42,878 nt of DNA from Streptomyces phaeoluteigriseus. Its GTDB lineage: Bacteria; Actinomycetota; Actinomycetes; Streptomycetales; Streptomycetaceae. Position numbers and translations under genes: made by a program. Every line of letters starts with the position of its first letter. The stretch's first letter is position 1. The notes under the pieces were generated by a model. That model saw only the letters and a program-made list of their open reading frames with translations, searched no databases and was not told where the DNA came from. Below are positions 1-9,040 of this stretch, piece by piece. Location of the stretch: positions 1,113,173 through 1,156,050 of the forward strand of contig NZ_MPOH02000011.1 of the NCBI RefSeq assembly GCF_001896135.2, in the 5' to 3' direction.

Positions 1-20
1 GCCCCCCCGCCCGCACGACG

Positions 21-746
21 TCAGGGACGCCGCGCGACGAAGACGAACTCCCTGCCCGGCCGGTCGGGAGCGTCGCGTACGTCCTCCACCGCATACCCCT
101 GCGCCGCCAGCTCCACCTCGATCTCCCGCCGCTCGCGGAAGCGCAGCGTGGAGTCCGACGTCAGCACCTGCCCGTCCGCGGCGAACACATACGTCCAGCG
201 GAACGTCACCAGCGGCCCGCTCACCCCGGTCACCTCGACCCAGCTCTCGACGGTGCCCACGCCGGGGACATCCGTCACGCCGTACGACGCCTCGCGGTTC
301 CACTCCTCCCACGCGCGCCTTGCCGGATCCCGGGTCTCGAACACCAGGTGCCCGCCGGGGCGCAGTGCTTCGTAGGCGCCGCGCAGGGTCTCCTGCCACA
401 TCCGTGGATCGGCGACGGCCTGGGCGACGTTCGCCGTCATGGTCGCCAGGTCCACCCGCAGCGGCGGGAGCGTCGTCGCATCGCCGCAGATCCAGCGCAC
501 TCGTTCGCCGCCCGGCTTGCCGCGGGCCACGTCGATCGACGCCTGGGCGGGATCGACCCCGACGACCTCGATCCCGCGATGAGCCAGCAGGAGCGCGAAC
601 ACCCCGGTCCCGCAGCCGATGTCCAGCACCCGCCGCGCCCCGAACTCCCCCACCATCCGGACGTACGCGTCGAGGTCACCGCGATCGGGGTCGAGCGGGT
701 CATAGACCGCGGCGAGGCGCGGATGCCCGAAACACTCGTCAGCCAT
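21..746 (-). CDS. Class I SAM-dependent methyltransferase
   Basis: 241 residues. Motif I of class I methyltransferases is clear (VLDIGCGTG near residue 38), followed by a motif II acidic end (VVGVDP) and the post-motif region ICGDATTLP, so it binds S-adenosylmethionine in a Rossmann-type fold. The substrate cannot be read from sequence; the family also includes small-molecule and ubiquinone-type methylases. I chose the ATG at 746 because the protein begins there with MADECFGHPRLAAVYD, typical of this family. A TACGCT hexamer lies six bases upstream with no ribosome binding site, suggesting a leaderless transcript. The longer frame upstream is arginine-rich and looks non-coding. It is the first gene of the window and is divergent from the acetyltransferase at 1069. 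Confidence 0.85.
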   Translation of the reverse strand: MADECFGHPRLAAVYDPLDPDRGDLDAYVRMVGEFGARRVLDIGCGTGVFALLLAHRGIEVVGVDPAQASIDVARGKPGGERVRWICGDATTLPPLRVDLATMTANVAQAVADPRMWQETLRGAYEALRPGGHLVFETRDPARRAWEEWNREASYGVTDVPGVGTVESWVEVTGVSGPLVTFRWTYVFAADGQVLTSDSTLRFRERREIEVELAAQGYAVEDVRDAPDRPGREFVFVARRP

Positions 747-752
747 GGGCCG

Positions 753-758
753 AGCGTA
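753..758 (-). promoter_or_regulatory. -10 hexamer for a leaderless methyltransferase mRNA
   Basis: TACGCT on the minus strand, six bases before the ATG at 746. There is no Shine-Dalgarno sequence. This is inference from spacing; no -35 is clear. Confidence 0.5.
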
Positions 759-897
759 GAGGCGGGGCCGCACCCGGACGACCGGCCGCACACGACCGAC
801 GGCCTGTCCGTGAGGGACGCGGACTCGGCCTGCGCCTCCCGGCCCGCATCCCCGCCTCACCGGTTGGTCGGCGGCCGTGGTTCGGAGGTGGCCGGCC

Positions 898-943
898 GGT
901 CGTGGGTGGGTGTCCCTGGTGGGGGTGGGTGTCCTGGTGGGGG
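898..943 (+). repeat. G-rich repeats, possible G-quadruplex
   Basis: Three runs of GGTGGGGGTGGG-like sequence separated by GTCC-containing spacers, directly before a 17-bp tandem array. Four or more G-tracts of three or longer on the plus strand could fold as a quadruplex. The whole 747-1068 gap holds no convincing gene: frames reading through it are repetitive arginine/serine-rich sequence. Confidence 0.5.
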
Positions 944-1045
944 TGGCCGCTCGTCGTCAGTGGCCGCTCGCCGTCAGTGGCCGCTCGCCGTCAGTGGCCG
1001 CTCGTCGTCAGTGGCCGCTCGTTGTCAGTGGCCGCTCGTTGTCAG
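944..1045 (+). repeat. 17-bp tandem repeat array, six copies
   Basis: Six back-to-back 17-bp units of the form TGGCCGCTCGYYGTCAG, varying only at two adjacent pyrimidine positions (TC, CC, CC, TC, TT, TT), then a truncated seventh unit. Because 17 is not a multiple of three, every frame reads a 17-residue repeat, which is why long artefactual ORFs cross it. It ends about 24 bp before the start of the acetyltransferase at 1069, so it occupies that gene's promoter region. Confidence 0.9.
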
Positions 1046-1068
1046 TGGCTCGCGCGAGGATGCGGCAC

Positions 1069-1911
1069 ATGCTCACCGATGACTGGCAACTCACCGAAGA
1101 CGTCGACGAATTCCTCGCCCGGGCCGGAGAGTTCCTGCGCTCGCGCCCCGCCCTGCACACCACGGCGCTGTCGACGACCGAGAAGCTGCGGACCCGGGGC
1201 ACCGAGGGCGCCGTGTTCGGGCGGCTGGAGCGAGGGGGCGAGGTCGGCGCCACCTTCTACCGCTTCCCGGCCCGCGGCCTGAGCGTCACCTCCCTCACTC
1301 CCGAGCAGGCCGACGCCCTCGCCGCCCACCTGGTCGCCCTCGGCCACTCGCTGCCGTGGGTCACCGCGGACCACAGCACCGCCACCGCCTTCGCCGAAGC
1401 GTGGCAGCGGCGCACGGGCGCGACGCCGACGCCCCGCGTCCGGCTCCACCTGTACCGCCTCGGCACGCTCACGCCGCCCGAGCCGGCCCCCGCGGGCCGG
1501 GGCCGGCTCGTGGGGACGCGGGAACACGAGCATCTGATGGGCTGGTGCCGTGAGTTCGCCGCGGACGTCGGAGAGGACGTCACCATCGACGCCGACTCCT
1601 GGGCCGACACCCGCTTCGCCGAGAAGCGCTACACGTACTGGGAGACCCCGGACGGTACGCCCGTCTCCATGGCGGGTGTGAACCCGCTGGTCGGCGGCCA
1701 GGTCCGGGTGGACCCCGTCTACACCCCGGCCCACCTGCGCGGCCGCGGCTACGCGGGTGCCGTGACGGTCGAGGTGAGCCGGGCCGCACTGGCCGCGGGC
1801 GCCAAGGAGGTCGTGCTGTACACGAACGCGGCCAATCCCACGAGCAACGCCCTCTACCAGCGCCTCGGGTACGTCAGGGTCACCGACTTCGTCGTGTACG
1901 ACTTCACGTGA
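1069..1911 (+). CDS. GNAT family N-acetyltransferase
   Basis: 280 residues. The C-terminal half carries the acetyl-CoA-binding GNAT core: VDPVYTPAHLRGRGYAGAVT matches motif A (Q/RxxGxG/A), and LYTNAANPTSNALYQRLGYV matches the motif B NxxAxxxYxxxGF region. The N-terminal 130 residues are a degenerate GNAT-like or substrate domain, as in other two-part actinobacterial GNATs. The substrate is unknown. The ATG at 1069 is preferred over the one at 1060 because GAGG at 1056-1059 sits nine bases upstream. The 3' end overlaps the converging HAD gene by eight bases. The promoter region is the 17-bp repeat array. Confidence 0.85.
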   Translation: MLTDDWQLTEDVDEFLARAGEFLRSRPALHTTALSTTEKLRTRGTEGAVFGRLERGGEVGATFYRFPARGLSVTSLTPEQADALAAHLVALGHSLPWVTADHSTATAFAEAWQRRTGATPTPRVRLHLYRLGTLTPPEPAPAGRGRLVGTREHEHLMGWCREFAADVGEDVTIDADSWADTRFAEKRYTYWETPDGTPVSMAGVNPLVGGQVRVDPVYTPAHLRGRGYAGAVTVEVSRAALAAGAKEVVLYTNAANPTSNALYQRLGYVRVTDFVVYDFT

Positions 1912-2356
1912 GCCAGGCCTTGACCGCCTCGAAGTCCCCCTGAGTCAGGCCCCGCCGCGGGTCGACGCGGTGCAGCAGCGCCGGGGCCGGGTGGTCGGCG
2001 GCGACGTACTCCCGGTCGGCGGGGGTGATCTCGTCGTCGAGCCAGACGAAGGGGCGGCCCGCCGCCCAGGACAGCACGGGCCGCGTCTTCCAGTGGACGC
2101 CGGGGACGGGCGGGCCCTCTTCCAGGTCCAGCACCGGCAGCGGCGGCAGGCCCAGCCACGGGCCGACGACCGTGTTCGCGTCCTCGCCCCAGGTCGTCGC
2201 CCACACCAGGTCGCAGCCGAGGGCGAGCAGCCGGGGGCCGAGGGCCGGATCCAGGCGGGGGAGCAGGGGGTGGGCGGCGGGCGGGCCGTACAGCGGGTGG
2301 GGGTCGGGGCCGCCGAACGGGATCAGCGGGCCGTCCACGTCGAGGAAGAGCAGCAT
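1904..2356 (-). CDS. HAD superfamily hydrolase-like protein
   Basis: 150 residues beginning MLLFLDVDGPLIPFGG, the DxDG motif I of haloacid dehalogenase-type phosphatases, with FVWLDDEI near residue 105 as the motif IV acidic pair. There is no cap domain; the length fits the small secretion-type HAD proteins common in Streptomyces. The substrate is unknown. It lies 21 bases downstream of the helicase at 2378-4446 on the same strand and is probably co-transcribed. Its end overlaps the converging acetyltransferase gene. Confidence 0.8.
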   Translation of the reverse strand: MLLFLDVDGPLIPFGGPDPHPLYGPPAAHPLLPRLDPALGPRLLALGCDLVWATTWGEDANTVVGPWLGLPPLPVLDLEEGPPVPGVHWKTRPVLSWAAGRPFVWLDDEITPADREYVAADHPAPALLHRVDPRRGLTQGDFEAVKAWLT

Positions 2357-2377
2357 CGGACGCCAGGATGCCCCGCC

Positions 2378-4446
2378 TCACCCCTCCCACGGAAGCGCGC
2401 GCCCGTGCACCACGTCCAGGCGGGACACCGCGCGGGTCAGGACGACGTACAGGCGGTTCAGGCCGCGTTGCTCCGCCTCCGCGATCGCCGCCGGTTCGAC
2501 GGCGACGACATGGTCGTACTCGAGGCCCTTGACGAGGGTCGCCGGGACGACCGTCAGGCGGGGGTCGGTGTCGAGGCCCGCCGTGGTGAGCGCGTGGCGG
2601 ATGCGCGGGGTGTCCGCGTCGGCGGTGACGACGCCGACGGAGCCCTCGTGGGTGAGGGCGTCGCGTACGACGGACACGACCGCGGCGGGGAGGTCGCCGT
2701 CGACCCGCCGGACGCGGAGCATGCCGTCGCGGCGCAGGGACCGGGCGGGCGGTACGTCGGTGCCGAGGCGGGTGAGGAGCCGGTTGGCGAGGGCGAGGAC
2801 GGCGCCGGGGACGCGGAAGCCGATGGTCAGCGGGACCACGCCCGCCTCGGGTTTGCCCAGGTGGGCGAGTTGGACGGGCCAGGAGCGCGCGGCCCATGGT
2901 GTGGTGCCCTGCGCCAGGTCGCCGAGGACCGTCAGGGAACCGAACGGCACCCGGCGGGCGATGGCGCGGCACTCCATCGGGGAGAGGTCCTGCGCCTCGT
3001 CGACGACGACATGGCCGTACCCCGGCGGACGGGCCAGCAGGCCAGCGACCTCGTCGAGGAGGACGAGGTCGGCGGCCGACCAGCGTGCGGAGCGGTACGA
3101 GCGCGGCGGGCGGATCCAGCACAGGGCTTCGCGCTCGCCGGGGTCGAGGAGGCCCTCGGTGGCCCGCGCCGGCTCGGCGTGGCCGCTGAGGAGCGCGGCG
3201 ACGATTTCCTCGGGTCGCACCCTGGGCCATACGGCGTCCAGGCAGGCGCTCACCGGACGGGACCGTTCCGTGCGGCGCAGCCAGGCGGCCGGGCGGGTCC
3301 CGCCGTGCCGTTCGGCCCGTTCCTGGAGGCGTCGCGCGATCCGGCCGCGCACCCGCTCGCGCCCGACGTCGTACGGCGGCTGCTCCGCGAGCACGTCCGT
3401 GACGATCCGCGCGACCTCGTCGCCGGTGAGCCGCCAGCGGGAGGAGCCCTCCGTCACGGTGAGGTCCTCCGCGGCGGCGGCGTTCACCCGTGCGTACAGG
3501 GCCCGGCGCAGCACCTCCGCCATCCGGGCGTCGTGCTTGACGGCGGCCGTCGGCTCGGGATCGGTGCCGGTGACCGGGTGGCGGGCGATCTCGTCGGAGA
3601 GCGTCGACTGCCGTACGCCGGTCTCGCCGAGGGAGGGCAGCACCTCGGCGATGTAGGAGAGGAAGGCGCGGTGGGGGCCGAGGACGAGCAGTCCGCCGCG
3701 GCGGACGCGCTGGGGGTGGGTGTAGAGGAGGTAGGCGGCCCGGTGCAGGCCCACAGCGGTCTTGCCGGTGCCGGGGGCGCCCTGCACGCACACCGAGGCG
3801 GACGGCTCCGCGCGGACGAGGTCGTCCTGTTCGGGCTGGATGGTGGCGGCGATGTCCCGCATGGGACCGACGCGGGGCCGTTCGATCTCGCGGGCGACCA
3901 GGTCGCTCTCCCGGGACTCGCCGCGGCCGAGGTGTTCGTCCTCCAGGCCGGTGAGGTCGGCGGAGTCGCCCCGGCTGCCGGGCGCCCAGCCGAACCGGCG
4001 GCGGACGGCGACGCCCTGCGGGTCGCGAGAGCTGGCCTGGTAGAAGGCGCGGGAGACGGGCGCGCGCCAGTCGACGACGAGGGGCGGGACGCGGTGCGTC
4101 GCTGATGCGGCCCGGCGGGGTGCTCGCTGATGCGGACCCGGCCGATGTGGTGGGTTAGGCCGGCGTGTTCGCCGCCGGTTCCCTCGGCGAAGTCGAGCCG
4201 GCCGAAGAAGAGGGGCCCGTCGGGCAGTTCGTGCAGGGCCTTGGCCTGGCTGCGCAGCCGGTGCCCGAGGACTTCGGCGTCGGCACCGGAGGCGGAGACG
4301 TCCTCGCCGGTGACGACCTGGAGGCGGGCGCCCGCGCGCATCGCGGCGAGCGCGGCACGGCAGGCGTCGTGGTGGGCGCGTTCCCGGCGGAGGGAGTCAT
4401 GGAGGGGGTCGGCGGGTTCTTTCGCGGCGGGGTCGGGTGACGTCAT
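2378..4446 (-). CDS. HelD-like superfamily 1 helicase/ATPase (frameshifted)
   Basis: Restored length is 689 residues. The N-terminal 110 residues end in HHIGRVRI. After a frame change come DWRAPVSRAFYQ, the Walker A GAPGTGKTAVGLHRAAYLLY, Walker B VVVDEAQDLSPME and C-terminal motifs GLNRLYVVLTRA. HelD proteins bind RNA polymerase and remove stalled complexes; the actinobacterial HelR branch protects against rifamycins. The DWRAP box and the Walker A context are HelD hallmarks. The frame changes between about 4100 and 4125. One base added there gives exactly 690 codons, so a sequence error or a recent 1-bp deletion is likely. The ATG at 4446 has TAGCCT seven bases upstream and no ribosome site (leaderless). 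No rifamycin-associated inverted repeat was seen upstream. Confidence 0.8.
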
Positions 4447-4453
4447 ACGGACG

Positions 4454-4459
4454 AGGCTA
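4454..4459 (-). promoter_or_regulatory. -10 hexamer for a leaderless helicase mRNA
   Basis: TAGCCT on the minus strand, seven bases before the ATG at 4446. An AT-rich stretch with two GTAAC direct repeats (minus strand, within 4470-4482) lies just upstream and could be a regulator site. Confidence 0.45.
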
Positions 4460-4527
4460 CCCGAATAGCGTTACTGAGTTACATTTATTACCGTGCCTCA
4501 TATGAGGTTCGAGCGTGGTATCGACAG

Positions 4528-4634
4528 CCCGCTCCCCCGTCCGCAGCATGGTTCCGGGATCCCGCTCCCCCGTCCGCAGCATGGTTCCGGGATCCCGCTC
4601 CCCGTCCTCAGCATGGTTCCGGGATCCCGCTCCC
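4528..4634 (+). repeat. 33-bp tandem repeat array upstream of the helicase
   Basis: Units 4528-4560, 4561-4593 and 4594-4625 (33, 33 and 32 bp), each starting CCCGCTCCCC and ending GGTTCCGGGAT, then a partial unit up to the stop codon of the TetR gene at 4640. The first two copies are identical; the third has lost one C and has one substitution. It fills most of the gap between the TetR gene and the helicase promoter. Confidence 0.9.
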
Positions 4635-4639
4635 GACCC

Positions 4640-5257
4640 TCACGCCAGCTCCGGGAGTCCCGCCGCCAGCGCCGCGAACGCCCGTTCCGCCGCCGCCGTC
4701 GCCACCGGCCGTACGTCCGCCGCCCGCTCCCCCGCCTCGATCCGCCGCCAGTTCTCCTGGGCGAGGATCCGCCGGACGGCGACGATCTGCCCGGCCGCGA
4801 GCCGCGCGTCGAGGTCGCGGCCGAGCACCTCCGCCAGCGCGGCCTCCGACCGCTCCAGGTAGGCGTGGAGGCGCGCGACCAGGGCGGGGGTGCCGTAGAG
4901 GAGGGCGCAGAAGGAGCGGACCTCGGGGTGGTCGTTCACACCGGTGATCGGGTCGGACGCGGCGATCCCGTCGAGGAAGTTCCGGCGCAGGGCGGCCAGC
5001 GGCGCGACCCCCTCCGCCCGCGCCGCGACGACCACCTCGGCGGCCTCCCGCTCGTGGTCGGCGAAGCGGTGCAGGACCAGGTCCTCCTTCGCCGGGAAGT
5101 ACCGGAACAGCGTCGGCTTGGAGATCTCGGCCGCGGCGGCGACCTCCGCGACCGACACCGCGTCGAAGCCCCGCTCGACGAAGAGCCGGACGGCGATGTC
5201 CGACACCTCCTGGTACATCCGCCGCCTCTTGCGCTCGCGCAGTCCGGTCTCACTCAT
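4640..5257 (-). CDS. TetR family transcriptional regulator
   Basis: 205 residues. The N-terminal helix-turn-helix is typical: AVRLFVERGFDAVSVAEVA then ISKPTLFRYFPAKEDLV (residues 20-65). The C-terminal ligand domain resembles the TetR_C group with an LxxxRRxFLxGI stretch. It is divergent from the quinone oxidoreductase at 5362, and a perfect 9-bp inverted repeat at 5294-5315 lies between them, so it probably represses both and responds to an electrophile or quinone-like ligand (inference from gene context). The ATG at 5257 has TAGGCT six bases upstream and no ribosome site, suggesting a leaderless mRNA. Confidence 0.9.
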   Translation of the reverse strand: MSETGLRERKRRRMYQEVSDIAVRLFVERGFDAVSVAEVAAAAEISKPTLFRYFPAKEDLVLHRFADHEREAAEVVVAARAEGVAPLAALRRNFLDGIAASDPITGVNDHPEVRSFCALLYGTPALVARLHAYLERSEAALAEVLGRDLDARLAAGQIVAVRRILAQENWRRIEAGERAADVRPVATAAAERAFAALAAGLPELA

Positions 5258-5263
5258 GGGGCG

Positions 5264-5269
5264 AGCCTA
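5264..5269 (-). promoter_or_regulatory. -10 hexamer for a leaderless tetR mRNA
   Basis: TAGGCT on the minus strand, six bases before the ATG at 5257. The palindrome at 5294-5315 would cover the matching -35 zone. Confidence 0.5.
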
Positions 5270-5293
5270 CGGCCGACCGGGGGAGTCCGATTT

Positions 5294-5315
5294 GACCTCA
5301 ACTCGGGTTGAGGTC
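5294..5315. promoter_or_regulatory. Palindromic operator between tetR and oxidoreductase
   Basis: GACCTCAAC and GTTGAGGTC form a perfect 9-bp inverted repeat around a 4-bp spacer TCGG. It sits 37 bp from the TetR start and 47 bp from the oxidoreductase start, where a divergent TetR operator would be expected. TTGACC at its left edge could serve as a -35 for the rightward gene. Confidence 0.75.
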
Positions 5316-5361
5316 CGAGCCTGTGAATGCACACGCATCCGGTTCACGGCGGGGAGTTGTC

Positions 5362-6327
5362 ATGCGAGCGGTACAGGTGAAGGCGTTCGGCGGACCGGAG
5401 GTCCTGGAGACGGCCGACCTGCCCGACCCGGTCCCCGGACCCGGCGAGGTCCTGATCGAGGTGGACCACGTGGACACGATCTTCGTGGAGACCCAGATCC
5501 GCGCGGGCTGGGGACGCGAACACTTCGACACCGAGCCGCCGTACGTCCCCGGCGGCGGTGTCTCCGGCACGGTCGCCGGGGTCGGCGCGGGGGTGGCCGA
5601 CGGCTGGCTGGGCCGGCGGGTGACGTCGTTCGTGCGGGGCGGCTACGCCGAGCGGGCGACCGCCGCCGTCAGCTCCCTCAGCCCGGTCCCGGACGGCCTC
5701 GACCTGCGCACTGCCGTGGCCCTGGTGCACGACGGGGTGACCGCGCAGGGCGTCCTCGACGTCACGGACGTCCGCGCGGGCGACCGGGTCCTGATCCTGG
5801 GCGCCTCGGGCGGGATGGGAACCCTGCTGGTGCAGTCGGCGAAGGCGCGCGGCGCCCGGGTCGTCGCCTGCGTGCGCGGTGAACGCAAGGCCGCGCTGGT
5901 GCGGGACCTGGGCGCGGACGCGGTCGTCGACATCTCGGCCGAGGAGTGGCCCGAGACGGCACGGGCGGCCCTCGGCGGCTCCGGCGCCGATGTCGTCCTC
6001 GACGGTGTCGGGGGCGAACCGGGCGCCCGGGCCTTCGCGTTGACCGCAGACGGCGGGCGCTTCTCCGCCCACGGCGCCCCGACCGGCGGCTTCGCCCCCG
6101 TGGACCCCGAGGAGGCGAAGCAACGGGACATCACCCTCTTCGGCATCGCCGACGTCCAGTTCGACGAGTCCGACGTACGGCGGCTGCGGACGGCCGCCCT
6201 CCAGGAGGCCGCGGCCGGACGACTGCGGGTGGTGGTGGGCCGGGTCTTCCCGCTGACGGAGGCGGCAGCCGCACACACCGCGGTCGAGGGACGGCAGCTC
6301 GTCGGGAAGGTGCTCCTGAAGGCGTGA
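5362..6327 (+). CDS. Zinc-independent NADPH:quinone oxidoreductase (MDR family)
   Basis: 321 residues. A GroES-like N-terminal domain (VKAFGGPEVLETADLPDP, then GEVLIEV) is followed by a Rossmann domain with VLILGASGGMGTLLVQSAKARGA near residue 145, the NADPH-binding AxxGGxG signature of quinone oxidoreductase-type medium-chain reductases. The structural zinc cysteines are absent. It probably reduces quinones or enones using NADPH. The ATG at 5362 follows GGGGAG five bases upstream. It is divergent from the TetR gene and presumably controlled through the palindrome at 5294-5315. Confidence 0.9.
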   Translation: MRAVQVKAFGGPEVLETADLPDPVPGPGEVLIEVDHVDTIFVETQIRAGWGREHFDTEPPYVPGGGVSGTVAGVGAGVADGWLGRRVTSFVRGGYAERATAAVSSLSPVPDGLDLRTAVALVHDGVTAQGVLDVTDVRAGDRVLILGASGGMGTLLVQSAKARGARVVACVRGERKAALVRDLGADAVVDISAEEWPETARAALGGSGADVVLDGVGGEPGARAFALTADGGRFSAHGAPTGGFAPVDPEEAKQRDITLFGIADVQFDESDVRRLRTAALQEAAAGRLRVVVGRVFPLTEAAAAHTAVEGRQLVGKVLLKA

Positions 6328-6361
6328 GCCACCGCCGACGCGGGAGCCACGAAGGGGCCCG

Positions 6362-8529
6362 CTACGCCAACGCCCGTGCCAGGAAGGGGTTCGCGGTCGC
6401 CGGCAGGGGCAGGCCCAGGGAGGCGGTCGCGGCGGCGAGGGTCTCGGAGTAGGAGTCGACGGCGCGGCGGACGTTGGGCGCGTCGAGGCCCGCGCCGGTC
6501 CGCAGCCGGTCGAGGTCGATGTAGGCCGAGCGGACGATCTCGAGCCACCGGTAGACCCGCCAGTCCGCCCGCCAGTCCCGCGTGTACTCCGCCGGGAGCC
6601 TGCTCTCCCAGCGCGAGAACATGCGCTGTCGGATCTCCGGTCGGGTCGGCGTCAGATGCATGTGCCGGACCAGGTCGTACAGGGGGTCGCCGACGAGGGC
6701 CATCTCCCAGTCGATGAGGGTGAGCGCCAGCTCGTCGTCGCGCCGGACCAGGTTCCACGGGTTGAGGTCGCCGTGCAGCAGGGCGGGCTCCCGGCGGCTC
6801 AGCCGGTGCCGGGACAGGAGCTGGCGCAGCCGCTCGTCGTCGGGCAGGCCGAGGGTCCGGGCGAGTCGCAGGGACTCCTTCGGCAGGCTGCGCACCAGGC
6901 CGACCAGCTGTTCCGTGAGCCATCGGTGGAAGTCGACCCGGTCGGCACCCGGCTCGACCAGGCCGTGGTCGACCGTGCTGAGTTCGCACAGCTGGTCGAC
7001 GAGGGCGTCCGCCTCGTGCGGGAGCAGTCCGTGCACCGGGTGCCTGGGCGGCCCGACGTAGGTGTGGATCGCGAACGGCTCGTTGGGGTAGCTCTCGCCC
7101 AGCGCGAGGACCCGTGGTGCGGCGACCTTCGCCCCGGACCGCTGGATGGCCTCCAGGACGGTGTGCTCGCTCAGGTAGCTCGGCTCCCGCCGGGTGACGT
7201 TCGGCAGCTTGCGCCGTACGACCACGGGGGCCCCCGGATTCCCGGCCCAGACCACGGAGTTGAGGTGCGCGGTGCCCTTGAACACGCGGTCGGCCGGGGC
7301 CGCGCCCTCCGCCAGCAGGGCCTCGCGGACGGCGGCCGCGGGGAAGCCGTCACGCTCGGGCAGCCGGGGGTCCGGCCGCCAGACGTAGGCCTTGGCGGCC
7401 CAGGAGCGGCCGCTGACGTCGCCGCGTGACGCCAGCCACCGGAAGAGGGCGCCCTCGATCTCGCCGGGTGACGGGACGCTCCTCAGCCGCAGTGGTTCCG
7501 CCGCCGCCTCCAGGGCCCGGCCCACCTCCGCGGTCACCTCGTCCAGGCTCTGCTGGGTGAAGGGGCCCTGGACCGCGCGCGCGGCCCGCATGATGTCCGG
7601 GTAGACGGACTGCGCCCGCTCGAAGTCGAGGTAGTGCCGCAGGTCCCGGGAGAGGCCGTTGACCGCGGCCGGGCGGTAGCGCCCCATGGCCCGCGCCCAC
7701 GCCTCGATCACCTCCGGCCACTGGAAGGCGGGGTACCGCATCCGCACCAGGTGGGTGGCGAGTTCGTGCAGCGGATCGCCGTAGGTGGCCAGTTCCCAGT
7801 CGACGCAGACGAGCGGCGGGGAACCGTCGTAGGACATGATCAGGTTGTCCCGGTGCAGGTCCGCGTGGAGCAGGCTGTACGGCCGCCGCGCCATCGGGGG
7901 GATCCGGTCGGCGAGGCCCAGCAGGGCGTCCTCGGGGATGCCCAGCGCCTTGAAGAGGCCGCCGAACCGCTCCCAGCCGGGGCGGCGGATCTGCCGGTCG
8001 GCGAGGCGGGCGAGGGTCTTCAGGAAGCCCTGGCTGTCGGTGTGGTTGCTCGGCCAGTCGGCCGGCAGGGGCGGCAGGGCCGACCGGCGCACCTCGGTCA
8101 TCCGGCACAGCAGCTCGGCCAGTGCCTCTGTCAGCAGGGCGTCCACGGGCTTGCCGTTCCCGCAGACGGCGGAGAGCGGGACGCGTCCACATAGCTGTGG
8201 ACGGCGAAGTCCGGCCGTCTGACCAGGCACTCGGGCACATGGGGAAGGACCGCGTGGACCGCGTCGAGGATCGCGGCCTCGTCCCGCCAGGTCCTGATCA
8301 CCACCGGCAGCGCGTCGGCGCGCGGAATCCGCACGGTCGCCGGCGTCCCGGCCGCCCGCCCCAGCAGCGCCGCGACGTCCTCCGGCAACGGCAGCACGTG
8401 GTTGCGGTTGTGGTGTCCGCTGGTCGCCGGAGTGGACGCGGCGACCGCCACGAACCGCCGGAGCAGGGCGTCCGACGGGTCACCGGGTCGAACCCCGAGA
8501 AGGCCCCGGGGAACGAAGGGCTCGACCAC
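6362..8529 (-). CDS. Tandem two-domain APH-type phosphotransferase (frameshifted)
   Basis: Restored length is 722 residues with two aminoglycoside phosphotransferase-type kinase domains in one chain. Each has its own catalytic Brenner loop and DFG-equivalent: HADLHRDNLIM then VCVDWELATYGDP near residue 222, and HGDLNPWNLV then LIDWEMALVGDPLYDL near residue 585. Such folds phosphorylate antibiotics, choline or other hydroxyls; the substrate is unknown. One base is missing near 8182-8184, where SYVD should continue GVPLSAVCGNG. Restoring it gives exactly 723 codons. The GTG at 8529 (start VVEPFVPRG) follows GGAG by about six bases and is my choice; the frame extends further upstream without clear coding character. 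Confidence 0.75.
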
Positions 8530-8986
8530 TGGCCGCTCCGGTTGCTCACGCTCGATCGGATGGGTAGGGCAAACGTTAAGTGCCGCAAGGGCTACGAACG
8601 AACGGGAGCGGCGGCGAAGTGGCCGAACGGGTGGTCCGGAGCTTCGTCCGCGCCGGATCGTCCGGGACAGGCTGTTCGCCCTCTCCCACGGATCGCCGTC
8701 TCCTACGGATGGGTGGGAGGGCTCCCCGCGCGGTCCGGGCATGCTAGCGCACGCCTGCGGCCTACTGGTGAAGACGGCTCAGACCTGACCGGCCACGCCT
8801 GACGGGCTGCGCCCGACTGACTCAGGCCCGGCTGACGGATGCCCGGCCGGCCCTGCGCCGCGCCGCTGACTGAGGCACGGCTGGCCCCGCCCCGCCGACT
8901 CAGGCCCGACCGGCCCCGCACGGCCGACTCAGACCCGGCTGACGGAGACCCGGCCCGGCCCACCCCCACTGGCCCCACCCCGCCGA
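8530..8986. other. Intergenic region, degenerate GC-rich repeats
   Basis: No supported gene in this stretch. The first 200 bases would hold the phosphotransferase promoter. From about 8770 on it is low-complexity sequence rich in variants of GACTCAGGCCCGGCTGACGG, grading into the perfect 15-bp repeats at 8987. ORFs crossing it are repetitive. Confidence 0.6.
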
Positions 8987-9040
8987 CTCAAGCCTGCCGG
9001 GCTCAAGCCTGCCGGGCTCAAGCCTGCCGGGCTCAAGCCT
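8987..9040 (+). repeat. 15-bp tandem repeat reaching into the devB stop
   Basis: Three perfect copies of CTCAAGCCTGCCGGG at 8987-9001, 9002-9016 and 9017-9031, plus a partial fourth copy that contains the devB stop codon and its last codon. On the minus strand it is the immediate 3' flank of devB. Confidence 0.9.

Noticed and set aside
1970..4105. 711-codon plus-strand ORF over the HAD and helicase genes
   Set aside because: It is antisense to genes with clear motifs, and its product has no family features. High GC content leaves long empty frames open.
5294..5315. SoxR-like box
   Set aside because: CCTCAAC...GTTGAGG recalls SoxR sites, but no MerR gene is present and the spacing differs; the adjacent TetR gene is the simpler partner.
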